Shown piece after piece: positions 34,631 to 42,352 of a stretch of DNA of 64,000 bases; position 1 is the first letter of the stretch, and each line of letters starts with the position of its first letter. This stretch comes from Mycobacterium simiae. Lineage in GTDB: Bacteria > Actinomycetota > Actinomycetes > Mycobacteriales > Mycobacteriaceae. Location: positions 3,348,001 to 3,412,000 of the forward strand of contig NZ_AP022568.1 in assembly GCF_010727605.1 (NCBI RefSeq), given 5' to 3'. The position numbers were made by a program, and so were the translations under genes. The notes under the pieces were generated by a model. That model was given only the letters and a program-made list of their open reading frames with translations, was not told the DNA's origin and searched no databases.

Positions 34631-35806
34631 GTGCAGCTGACCTTCGACTCCGACGTGGAGGAGTTCCGCGCCGAGTTCGCTTCGTTCCTGGATGCGAACC
34701 TGCCCGAGCCCGCAGTGGCGGGTGAGCGGCCGCGGTCGAGTTCCGACATTCCCGAGTGGGCGCGGCGGTGGCAGCGGCTGCTGTTCGACAGCGGGTGGCT
34801 GCTGCCCGGCAACCCGCCGGAGTTCGGCGGGCGCAACGCGACGCTGCTGCAGCAGTACGTGTATCTCGAAGAGTTGTCGCGGCGGCGGATCTACCAAAGC
34901 TTCAATCCGCAAGGCGTCGGCATCATTGCGGCTTCCTTGCTGTCGTTCGGAACGGACGAACAGAAGCGGCGTTGGGCCGTGCCGATTTTGCGCGCGGAGA
35001 TGACGGCCTCGCTCGGCATGAGCGAGCCGGGCGCGGGCTCGGATCTGGCCTCGCTGAAGACCCGCGCCGTGCGGGATGGCGACCACTTCGTGGTCAACGG
35101 ACAAAAGGTCTGGACCTCGGGTGCCCATCATGCCGACGTGCTGTTGACGTTCGTTCGCACTGATCCAAACGCGCCAAAACACAAGGGCATCAGCGCGTTA
35201 CTGATTCCGACCGACACCCCCGGCGTGGTCCGCCGTCCGTTCGCCTCGATGGGTGACATCGAAGACGTCGATTTCAACGAGGTCTTTTTCACCGACGTGC
35301 GGGTGCCGGCGGAGAACTTGCTCGGCGAACTCAACGGAGGCTGGCGCGTGGCCACCGGCTCGCTCGGCCACGAACGGGCCATGCTGTGGCTGGATTACGC
35401 CGACATGCTGCACGCGCTGACGGTCGAGTCGACCCCGTCGGGGTCCGTGCAGCGAGATCGCTACGCGACGCTGGTGATGGATTTCTACGCGATGCGGTTG
35501 TTGGGGTCGGCGACGCTGGCCAAAGCCGCGCGCGGCGAGGAAGACGTGCCAGCGCAGTCGGTGCTCAAGCTGCTGGGCTCGGAGGCAATGCAGCGCGCCT
35601 GCGAGGATGCGCTCAACGCCAAGGGCGGTGACGGGCTGGTGTTGCGGGGGGTCACCGCCCAGTTCGCCCCGCTCAACTTGGACAGCCATTACGGCAGCTG
35701 GTTCGACCGCTACACCCGCACCTTCGCCGCCACGATCGCCGGCGGCACCTCCGAAATTCAGCGCAACATCATCGCCGAACGCGTACTGGGATTGCCCCGC
35801 GGATAG
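34631..35806 (+). CDS. Acyl-CoA dehydrogenase
   Basis: Protein of 391 residues with the FAD-binding signature ASLGMSEPGAGSDLASLKTRA and KVWTSGAHHADVLLTFVRT. The C-terminal signature is ATIAGGTSEIQRNIIAERVLGLPR. Where classical medium-chain enzymes carry the catalytic Glu (YEGT), it has AGGT, as in many mycobacterial FadE subunits that work as heteromers on sterol or long side chains. GTG 34631 follows GGAG. It lies alone downstream of the operator promoter and converges with the DUF4190 gene. A partner subunit would have to come from elsewhere, for example 36190-38126. Confidence 0.88.
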   Translation: MQLTFDSDVEEFRAEFASFLDANLPEPAVAGERPRSSSDIPEWARRWQRLLFDSGWLLPGNPPEFGGRNATLLQQYVYLEELSRRRIYQSFNPQGVGIIAASLLSFGTDEQKRRWAVPILRAEMTASLGMSEPGAGSDLASLKTRAVRDGDHFVVNGQKVWTSGAHHADVLLTFVRTDPNAPKHKGISALLIPTDTPGVVRRPFASMGDIEDVDFNEVFFTDVRVPAENLLGELNGGWRVATGSLGHERAMLWLDYADMLHALTVESTPSGSVQRDRYATLVMDFYAMRLLGSATLAKAARGEEDVPAQSVLKLLGSEAMQRACEDALNAKGGDGLVLRGVTAQFAPLNLDSHYGSWFDRYTRTFAATIAGGTSEIQRNIIAERVLGLPRG

Positions 35807-35808
35807 GG

Positions 35809-36123
35809 CTAGCAGTTGGTGGCGGCCGGATTGTCCAAGCATCGCTGCAAGCGACCCGGATCCAGGGAGTCCAGCCAGGCGTAGTAGCCGATGGCGATGA
35901 GTCCCGCCACGATCGCCACCCCACCCAACACCATGCCCGCCGCCGCGACCCGCGGATTCGTCGCCTCGCCGCGGCGGGCGCGCCGCCGCGCGATATCCCC
36001 GCTCAGCACCGCCGCGATACCCAGCGGCACGCCGATCAGCAGCCAGCAGGTGGCCAAGGCCAACACGCCCAGGATCACCGAGACGACGCCGACCTGATTT
36101 CGCGGTTCGCCGGGGGAGTTCAT
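35809..36123 (-). CDS. DUF4190 domain membrane protein
   Basis: Protein of 104 residues with two transmembrane segments (VGVVSVILGVLALATCWLL and AGMVLGGVAIVAGLIAIGYY) separated by the basic GDIARRRARRGE loop, the DUF4190 pattern. The C-terminus holds two Cys. Function unknown. Its stop lies two bases from the convergent acyl-CoA dehydrogenase stop. It appears to be an ordinary housekeeping-type insert between catabolic operons. Confidence 0.75.
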   Translation of the reverse strand: MNSPGEPRNQVGVVSVILGVLALATCWLLIGVPLGIAAVLSGDIARRRARRGEATNPRVAAAGMVLGGVAIVAGLIAIGYYAWLDSLDPGRLQRCLDNPAATNC

Positions 36124-36189
36124 GCGCCCTGATTCTAGGGAGCACCGGCCGAAGCGGGATGCCGAGGCGTTCGACGAGTTACAGACGAG

Positions 36190-37014
36190 TTAAAGCTGCA
36201 CCAGCCGCGGCGCGAAGCCCTTGGCCCGCAACGCCGCTCCGGCCTGTCCGGTCAGCTCCCGCGCGCTACCCAGGAGGCTATCCAGAACCAGTGAGCGCTT
36301 GACGTGATGGTGCAGCGGGTGCTCGGCGGTGAAACCGATGCCGCCGAGCACCTGTTGGCAGTGCCGGGCGGCGGTTTGCGCCGCTCGTCCGGCGGCCGCC
36401 TTGGCAAGCAGGCTGGCCAACTCGGGATCCTCGGGATGGTCGGCGGCGGCTTGCAGGGTCGCCTCGGCGCCCTCGATCGCGACGAGCGTCTCGGCCAGTC
36501 GATGACGGATCGCCTGAAATGAGCTGATTTGTCGACCGAACTGAGTCCGATCGAGGGCATGCTGACGTGCCAGCGTCAACATGGCCCGACTCGCCCCGAC
36601 CAGCCACCAGCCCAACGCCTGTCGGCCGAGATCAAGACCGGCTCGAAAGACCGAATCACCCTCGGCCACAGGGTGTATCGGCAAGCCTTCGTCGATTGCC
36701 GAACCGGGGGTGTCGTCGCGGCGCCAGAGCACCCAGGAATTTCCCGTGAACGGCAGCGGGGTGATACCGCCGGCAGAGTTGCCGGATGCTCGTAGCATCA
36801 CGTCGTTGAGCACCGGAGCATGAGCACCGGTCTCGCCGAGCAATCGAAATACCAGAGGGATTGCAATTTCCGGGATTTCGTCCAGCATGTCGCGCCAGCC
36901 GAGGTCGGTCAGAGCTGCGTCGAGTCGGGCGCCGCAGGCGCCGCTCATCGCGGTGCGTAGCGACACGGTCAGCAGCTGCAGTTCTGCGGCGTCTGAGGTC
37001 TGATCCACGCTCAC
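36190..37014 (-). CDS. Short acyl-CoA dehydrogenase-like subunit
   Basis: Only 274 residues: it retains the C-terminal helical ACAD domain (GRQALGWWLVGASRAMLTLARQHALDRTQFGRQISSFQAIRHRLAETLVAIEGAEA, then QQVLGGIGFTAEHPLHHHVKRSL) but a much reduced N-terminal half. Such short subunits pair with a full-length partner in the alpha2-beta2 FadE/ChsE enzymes of mycobacterial sterol side-chain degradation. The GTG start overlaps the upstream ACAD stop (GTGA) with AAGGAG before it, implying a 1:1 complex. A longer frame reaching 37782 is antisense-free but in the wrong frame for the neighbour and is rejected. Confidence 0.85.
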   Translation of the reverse strand: MSVDQTSDAAELQLLTVSLRTAMSGACGARLDAALTDLGWRDMLDEIPEIAIPLVFRLLGETGAHAPVLNDVMLRASGNSAGGITPLPFTGNSWVLWRRDDTPGSAIDEGLPIHPVAEGDSVFRAGLDLGRQALGWWLVGASRAMLTLARQHALDRTQFGRQISSFQAIRHRLAETLVAIEGAEATLQAAADHPEDPELASLLAKAAAGRAAQTAARHCQQVLGGIGFTAEHPLHHHVKRSLVLDSLLGSARELTGQAGAALRAKGFAPRLVQL

Positions 37015-38126
37015 TCCTTCCCCAGATCCAGGAGCCGTCGGGCGATGATGTTGCGCTGAATCTCCGCCGTGCCGCCGTAAATGGTGGACGCGCGGGAATA
37101 CAGGTACTCCGAACGCCACGGCGTGTCGTCGAGTTCCAGGACGCCGGGCAGCACGTCGCGGACGGTGTCGTAAAGCCGCTGCTCGGCCGTGGCCAGCAGC
37201 ACCTTGTCGATCGAGGTGTCCGGGCCCAGGCGTGCTCCGTCGCGCAGCCGGTACTGGGTGGCGCGGGAGCGGCAGCGCAGCGTATGCAGCGCGAGATAGG
37301 CTGCGCCCAGCTCGAATTCGTCGTATCCACGGTGCCGAGGGCCACCCGCGACCTCGGCGACAAGCGCATCGAATCGGGAGTAGAGGTAGGCAATGCGCTG
37401 CCAGAAGCAGGTGGACCGCTCGAAGGGGAGCAGGTCCATCGCCAGCCGCCAGCCGTCGCCCGGCCGGCCGAGCATCCGGCTCGAAGGGACCACCACGTCG
37501 TCGTAGTACACCTCGCAGAACTCGTCGACGCCGTGCATCGTGCCCAGTGGGCGGATGGTGATGCCCGGGGTGTCGAGATCGACGAAGAACGCGGTGATGC
37601 CTTCGTGGTTTGGGTGGCCCGGCCCGGTTCGGGTGAGCAGGATGCAACGGGTGGAAAACTGCGCGAAGCTGGTCCAGACCTTCTGCCCGTTGACGATCCA
37701 GTGGTCGCCGTCCTGGACTGCCCGGGTCGTCAACGATGCCAGGTCGCTCCCGGAGCCGGGTTCGGAAAACCCTTGACACCATTGCTCTTCACCGCGCAGC
37801 AGGCGCGGGACCATCTCCGCGGCGAGTTCGGGTGGCGCGTAATCGATCATCGTGGGCGTGAGCACCTCGAGCATCGAATACGGGCCGGGCTCGGCCAACC
37901 GGCGGCCGACGACTTCCTCGCCGACGATCGCGCGTAGCACCGCGGGACCACCTAGGCCGCCGACTTCAACCGGCCAACCGTAGCGCATCCAATCCGCGTC
38001 GTAGAGCGCCCGGCTGACTCGCCGGAATTGGCGCATCTGGCCTTCCAGCGTGTGGTCCGTCCCGGGGGTCAGGTCGTGTTCGTCGAGCCACGCGCGCAAA
38101 CCCGTCCGGAACTCATCGACCTTCAC
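37011..38126 (-). CDS. Acyl-CoA dehydrogenase (full-length subunit)
   Basis: Protein of 371 residues: WCQGFSEPGSGSDLASLTTRAVQDGDHWIVNGQKVWTSFAQ carries the FAD and substrate signature, and STIYGGTAEIQRNIIARRLLDLG the C-terminal one, again with Gly where the YEGT Glu would be. The GTG start overlaps the stop of the SnoaL-like gene (GTGA), and its end overlaps the short ACAD start. The pair resembles heteromeric FadE enzymes. The whole leftward operon from 41930 to 36190 has gaps of only a few bases. Confidence 0.9.
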   Translation of the reverse strand: MKVDEFRTGLRAWLDEHDLTPGTDHTLEGQMRQFRRVSRALYDADWMRYGWPVEVGGLGGPAVLRAIVGEEVVGRRLAEPGPYSMLEVLTPTMIDYAPPELAAEMVPRLLRGEEQWCQGFSEPGSGSDLASLTTRAVQDGDHWIVNGQKVWTSFAQFSTRCILLTRTGPGHPNHEGITAFFVDLDTPGITIRPLGTMHGVDEFCEVYYDDVVVPSSRMLGRPGDGWRLAMDLLPFERSTCFWQRIAYLYSRFDALVAEVAGGPRHRGYDEFELGAAYLALHTLRCRSRATQYRLRDGARLGPDTSIDKVLLATAEQRLYDTVRDVLPGVLELDDTPWRSEYLYSRASTIYGGTAEIQRNIIARRLLDLGKE

Positions 38127-38572
38127 GGCGTGGGACGGCCGATGGCATGCGGACGTCCGGAGTCGTGCACGCCGCTACGCCGAATGAACGTCATGGCGCG
38201 GGTCTTCAGCCGCCATCCGTCGGAAGTGCGGGAGTAGGTGTCGCGGTAGTAGCCGATCCGCATGTCGTGCGTGGCGTGGTCGATAAAGCACAGCGGCTGG
38301 GTGCCGCTGGCCGTGTCACCGTCGAGCGTTTCGATCAATGCGGTTCCGGTGAGGAATAACCCCTTGGGCGCGGCGGCCACCAACTCCGGGAATCTATCCA
38401 GGTTGTAGGTGGAGCCGAACGCGCTGTAGGTGCCGTCCGGGGTGAAGACACCGACCAGCCCGTCGATGTCTTCCTGGGTGATGGTGACGGCGTAGCGGGC
38501 AAGTAGCTGCTGAATCTCCACCAGGTCGTCAGTTCGAGTGGCGCGGCTCTCAGACTGATCGGGTATCGACAT
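38123..38572 (-). CDS. SnoaL-like / NTF2-fold protein
   Basis: Protein of 149 residues in the NTF2-like superfamily: DLVEIQQLLARYAVTITQEDIDGLVGVFTPDGTYSAFG, then GTALIETLDGDTASGTQPLCFIDHATH and GYYRDTYSRTSDGWRLKTRAMTFIRR. Family members include ketosteroid isomerase-like, dehydratase and hydroxylase accessory proteins; no catalytic Asp pair can be assigned with certainty. It overlaps the amidohydrolase upstream and the ACAD downstream, so it belongs to the same pathway, perhaps as an isomerase or dehydratase. Confidence 0.83.
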   Translation of the reverse strand: MSIPDQSESRATRTDDLVEIQQLLARYAVTITQEDIDGLVGVFTPDGTYSAFGSTYNLDRFPELVAAAPKGLFLTGTALIETLDGDTASGTQPLCFIDHATHDMRIGYYRDTYSRTSDGWRLKTRAMTFIRRSGVHDSGRPHAIGRPTP

Positions 38573-39770
38573 AGACCTTGCCGCCTTTCATCACAAAGCT
38601 GACATTTCGCGTAACGGTGATGTCGTCCAATGGGTTTCCCGGTACCGCGATGATGTCGGCGAGAAGACCCGGCGCCAAGCGCCCCCGATCGGTCGAGTTG
38701 ATGAGCTCGGCCGCGGTCGTGGTGGCGGCGCGCAGCACCGCCAGCGGGGGCAGGCCCCATTCGACCAGGGTGACGAGTTCGTCGGCGTTGCGGCCGTGCG
38801 GTATCGCAGGAGCGTCGGTGCCGACCGCGATCTTCACCCCGGCCTGGTGAGCCGCCAGGATCGAGGTGCGCGACCTGGGAAACATCTCGGCGGCCTTGGC
38901 CTGCAGTTCCGGCGGGGCATGCGACACGTCCATCGCCTCGGCCAGGCGCCGGGTGCTGACCAGGAAGGTGCCGTGTTCGACCATCATCGCGATGGCGTCG
39001 TCGTCGATCAGGAAACCGTGTTCGATGCAGTCGATTCCGGCGTCAACCGCGTGCTTGACCGCCTCCGCGCCGTGTGTGTGGGCGGCGACCCGCAACCCGC
39101 GCCGATGCGCCTCGTCGACGATCGCGCGCAGCTCCTCATCCGAATAGTGCTGTGCACCAGGAGGACCCGTCAGTGACATCACGCCGCCCGAGCAGCACAC
39201 CTTGATCAGCTCGGCGCCGTGCTTGATCTGATAGCGCACCGCCTTGCGGATCTCGTCGATTCCGTTGGCAATTCCTTCTTCGACCGTCAGCTCCAGCGCA
39301 TGCGGTGCGAACGCGGCGAACATCGTCGGGTCCAGGTGGCCGCCGGTGGGCGTGATGGCATGGCCGGCCGGAACTACCCGGGGCCCGTCGATCCAGCCGG
39401 CGTCGATTGCCTTGCCCAGTGCGACGTCCAGCAAGTAGCCGCCGGTCTTGACGAACAGGCCGAGGTTGCGCACCGTGGTGAACCCGGCACGCAGCGTCCG
39501 TCGGGAATTGCCGACCGCGCGCAGTACCCGCGTCGGCGGGTCGTCCTGGACCTGCGAGAGTCCAGGCTTCTCGCCGCGTCCGCCCATCAGGAGGTTGACC
39601 TCCATGTCCATCAACCCCGGCAACAGGATTGCGTCACCCAGCTCGATGAGCTCGCCCTCGGGGTCACCCCCGACGCCGGCGATCCGGTCACCGTCAACCC
39701 GCACAATGCCGGGCCGGACAATCTCCCCGGCGTCGACGTCGAGTAGTCCGGCCGCCTTGAGCGTCAGCAC
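38550..39770 (-). CDS. Imidazolonepropionase-like amidohydrolase lacking the HxH motif
   Basis: Protein of 406 residues with the flanking beta domain (PGIVRVDGDRIAGVG ... GRLAPGLLADIIAVPGNPLDDI) and TIM barrel of metal-dependent hydrolases. It keeps the Lys strand (AELIKVCCSGG), AAHTHG, IEHG and GTDAP, but the first metal site reads LPGLMDMEVNLL instead of the usual D-x-H-x-H. The metal centre would therefore be mononuclear or altered. It lies 3 bases after the 107-residue gene and overlaps the SnoaL-like gene, inside the Rieske operon. Confidence 0.84.
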   Translation of the reverse strand: MLTLKAAGLLDVDAGEIVRPGIVRVDGDRIAGVGGDPEGELIELGDAILLPGLMDMEVNLLMGGRGEKPGLSQVQDDPPTRVLRAVGNSRRTLRAGFTTVRNLGLFVKTGGYLLDVALGKAIDAGWIDGPRVVPAGHAITPTGGHLDPTMFAAFAPHALELTVEEGIANGIDEIRKAVRYQIKHGAELIKVCCSGGVMSLTGPPGAQHYSDEELRAIVDEAHRRGLRVAAHTHGAEAVKHAVDAGIDCIEHGFLIDDDAIAMMVEHGTFLVSTRRLAEAMDVSHAPPELQAKAAEMFPRSRTSILAAHQAGVKIAVGTDAPAIPHGRNADELVTLVEWGLPPLAVLRAATTTAAELINSTDRGRLAPGLLADIIAVPGNPLDDITVTRNVSFVMKGGKVYVDTRSV

Positions 39771-39773
39771 CTC

Positions 39774-40097
39774 TCAGATCACCGGTTCTCGGATCAATTC
39801 CACCCACGCCGCGCCGCTGTCGGGAACACGCGGCTGCTTCCACGCTTCGATCGGAAAGGACACCATGACTAACGATTGCATCATGTGCATCAAGGTTTTC
39901 GCGTCATCGGGCAGGTCGTCCAGCGGAAACTTGTCGCAGTAGGCGATCACGTCGTTCAGCAGCGGGAACGCGACGTCGTAAAACTCCTGCATCTCGGCCA
40001 TCGTCGAGGATAGCCGTTTGGCATAGCGCTCGGGTTCGGTGGCCAGATCCCACTCCAAATACGGTTCCAAAGCCGTGAATTCAGACGGTAGCGACAT
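39774..40097 (-). CDS. Unknown 107-residue partner of the Rieske oxygenase
   Basis: Small acidic, mostly helical protein (MSLPSEFTALEPYLEWDLATEPERYAKRL ... AFPLLNDVIAYCDKFPLDDLPDDAKTLMHMMQ). I recognise no domain. It is not a typical beta subunit of ring-hydroxylating oxygenases, which are about 160-190 residues with an NTF2 fold. Its start overlaps the last 17 bases of the Rieske alpha-subunit gene, so the two proteins are probably made together and may interact. A role in assembly, substrate delivery or regulation is possible but only inferred. Confidence 0.75.
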   Translation of the reverse strand: MSLPSEFTALEPYLEWDLATEPERYAKRLSSTMAEMQEFYDVAFPLLNDVIAYCDKFPLDDLPDDAKTLMHMMQSLVMVSFPIEAWKQPRVPDSGAAWVELIREPVI

Positions 40098-41358
40098 TGC
40101 GCTGGTGCTCCTTCACGTAATCGCCGGTCGTCTTGTGTAGATGACGGATCAACACTTCCTGATCGCACAGCAAGAACTCGGTGACTGCCCGGGTGCCGAT
40201 CATGGTCTGGGTCGCTTCCAGGGTGTTGGCGTCCTGCAGCGCGTACTCCTTGAACGTCACCGCAGCCAGTTCCTGGGCCAATCGTTCGCGTGCGTTGCGC
40301 GGCGGCACGAAATACAGCGTGCATTCGAAGATGTGCTTGTCCACCGCGGTCGGCCAGTAGTGGTAGGTCAAATACCAACCCGGCTCCCAGATCAGCAGCA
40401 TGAAGTTGGGGTAGAAGAGCCAGGAGTCGATGCCCCACTGCGGCGCCCGTTTCACGTTCACGCCGGGCGGCAGTTCGAGAGTCTCGATGATCTCTGGCTT
40501 GTCCCACGGTCCGAATAGGCCGCTGCGCAACACCTGGTCCATCGGCTTCACCATGGACATGTCCGGCGGCGGAGCCTGACCGCCCCACGTCGACTGCAGG
40601 TTGTGTGGCCCGGCCAGTTCGTAGTGCAACGCCTCGTAGCCGTACTTCTGGATCTTGGTGGCTTCTTCCTTGGTGTACTGCCCCTGATGCAGGATCGGCG
40701 CGTGGTAGAACTCCACGAACGCGTCGATGAACAACTTCCAGTTGCTGCCGACCTCCGCGCGATAGGAGTAGGTCTCGGTCATCGCCCCGAAGGGGTACCC
40801 CTCGATGCTCTTGGCCAGTGGGCCCAGATAGTCGGTCAGCGGCGCGGCCTTGTCGTCGAAGTTGATGAAGATGAAGCCCTCCCACACCTCGCAGCGGACC
40901 GGGGCGAGGCCGAAGTTGCTCTTGTCGAGATTGAAGAATTCGTCTTCCTGTTGGACGAAGGTCAGGTCGCCGTCCAGGCTGTAGCGCCAGGCGTGGTACT
41001 TGCAGGTGAACTGCCGGCAGGTCCCGGAGGTCTCCTCGTTGGGAAAGTCGTTCCATACCAGCTTGTTTCCCCGATGCCGACAGACGTTGTGATAGGCCTT
41101 GACGGTCCCGTCCTTGGTCTTGACGATGATCACCGAGGTGCCCTTGCCGGCCGAGGGCAGTTCTTTGGTGAAGTAGCTGCCGGTACGGGGGAGCCGGTTG
41201 ACCCGGCCGACGTTGAGCCAGGTCTTCCTGAACACCGCGTCGCGTTCGGCCTCGAAAAATGCCGGGTCGATCGAGTCGGTGTAATCAACCGGCGCCGTGC
41301 CCAATTCGGGGTAGTTCTGTGTCCAGCTGCCGGCGGCTGGCTTTGGGAAGTGCGGCAA
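40081..41358 (-). CDS. Rieske ring-hydroxylating oxygenase, alpha subunit
   Basis: Protein of 425 residues. The Rieske [2Fe-2S] site is C-x-H ... C-x2-H (Cys93-Arg-His95 and Cys119-Lys-Tyr-His122). The mononuclear iron site is NWKLFIDAFVEFYHAPILH (His219, His224). These enzymes insert O2-derived oxygen into aromatic or sterol-like substrates and need a ferredoxin and reductase, neither of which is adjacent; the NuoF-like/ferredoxin pair at 55.7-57.4 kb is one candidate. It follows the carboxymuconolactone decarboxylase-like gene and overlaps the 107-residue gene. Confidence 0.93.
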   Translation of the reverse strand: MPHFPKPAAGSWTQNYPELGTAPVDYTDSIDPAFFEAERDAVFRKTWLNVGRVNRLPRTGSYFTKELPSAGKGTSVIIVKTKDGTVKAYHNVCRHRGNKLVWNDFPNEETSGTCRQFTCKYHAWRYSLDGDLTFVQQEDEFFNLDKSNFGLAPVRCEVWEGFIFINFDDKAAPLTDYLGPLAKSIEGYPFGAMTETYSYRAEVGSNWKLFIDAFVEFYHAPILHQGQYTKEEATKIQKYGYEALHYELAGPHNLQSTWGGQAPPPDMSMVKPMDQVLRSGLFGPWDKPEIIETLELPPGVNVKRAPQWGIDSWLFYPNFMLLIWEPGWYLTYHYWPTAVDKHIFECTLYFVPPRNARERLAQELAAVTFKEYALQDANTLEATQTMIGTRAVTEFLLCDQEVLIRHLHKTTGDYVKEHQRNVATV

Positions 41359-41381
41359 CGTTCTTACTCCTCTGGTGACTC

Positions 41382-41930
41382 TTATTCGACGTTGGTAGCG
41401 GCTGTGGCGGTGTGCTCGAGCTGGACGCCGAAAGTATTGAAAGCCATGGCCAAAAGCGCGTAGCAGCCGACCGTGAACACCAAGTCCATCCGTTGCTGGT
41501 CGTTGAGACGCTCGCCGAGCACCGCCCAGATCCGGTCGGACAATTGGGAGTTCTCTTCCAGTTCATCGACTCCGGCGATCACCGCGCGATCGAACGCGTC
41601 GAGGACATCGTCGTCGGTGGTGGCGCCATCCTGGACGGCGGCGATCTGGTCGTCGGTGATGCCCTCGTCCTTGGCCATCCTGACGTGGTGGGACCACTCG
41701 TAGGCGCACTGACGACGATGTGCCACTCGCAGGATCGCCAGTTCGCGGATGCGCGGCGGCAGCGTCGAGGTTGACAGCAGATGCACGTTGAAGCGCAGGA
41801 ACGCCTTAGCCAGCGCGGGGTGGTGCGCAAGGGTGCTCAGCGCGTTGTTGGTCTCGGCGCCCCTCATCAATGACAGTGCCCGCTGGGTAGCCTCGTCCCA
41901 CTGATCCGCGGGCAGCGGCCGCAAGCGCAT
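41382..41930 (-). CDS. Carboxymuconolactone decarboxylase (CMD) family protein
   Basis: Protein of 182 residues with the CMD/AhpD core: LPPRIRELAILRVAHRRQCAYEWSHHVRMAKDEGI, including the Cys and the paired His. Some members act as decarboxylases, others as AhpD-like peroxidase partners; the single Cys before YEW (no CxxC) makes the AhpD role unlikely. ATG 41930 has a GAGAGGAA site. It is the first gene of the leftward Rieske operon, 23 bases downstream of a perfect regulon operator. Confidence 0.86.
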   Translation of the reverse strand: MRLRPLPADQWDEATQRALSLMRGAETNNALSTLAHHPALAKAFLRFNVHLLSTSTLPPRIRELAILRVAHRRQCAYEWSHHVRMAKDEGITDDQIAAVQDGATTDDDVLDAFDRAVIAGVDELEENSQLSDRIWAVLGERLNDQQRMDLVFTVGCYALLAMAFNTFGVQLEHTATAATNVE

Positions 41931-41952
41931 CGGCAGATTCCTCTCGGCGAAA

Positions 41953-41967
41953 GAGAATCGTATTCTC
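41953..41967. promoter_or_regulatory. Perfect GAGAAT-N3-ATTCTC operator (Rieske operon)
   Basis: GAGAAT-CGT-ATTCTC, 23 bases upstream of the first gene of the leftward operon. It is the third perfect copy in the window. It would overlap or lie just downstream of the promoter of the Rieske operon. Confidence 0.72.
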
Positions 41968-42352
41968 ATTTGCAACTAACAGACTGGCACGATTCGGACG
42001 GCTGGTCAATGCCGGCCCGGCGGTCACCCCGCGGTGGCGGGGCCCGCGGCGTGGCCGCGGCGCTGGGGTTTGGCGGCCACGCCCGTGTCGCTGCGGGGAG
42101 ACGTAACAAATTTTTGGTCATTTGCCCGGCGGCGGGCTGCTTGCTGGACTTTCGACGGCTGCGTCGTTGCACGTGCGAGGGGCATCCAGCCCGAGATGGG
42201 GTATGCAGGAGCTGGCTGTGGCTACGCCCGGCCGGCTTGGTGGATGTTGATTCTCACTTGGCGAGAAGATAGTTTTCAGAGGTAGCGGGGTAGAACGGCA
42301 ATGAACGCCCCCGGGGGCAGACTGCTCGTGGATCCGATGGAGAGGGAAGCTC
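41968..42352. other. Long divergent intergenic region
   Basis: About 385 bases between the CMD-like operon and the rightward amidohydrolase. At its right end is TTCTC-N7-GAGAA (42251-42267), which reuses the half-sites of the regulon operator in the reverse order. A rightward frame at 41970-42272 is low in plausibility. No RNA gene was seen. Confidence 0.45.

Noticed and set aside
41970..42272. Small rightward open frame of 100 codons
   Set aside because: Arg/Gly-rich composition, no ribosome site, and it overlaps probable regulatory DNA.
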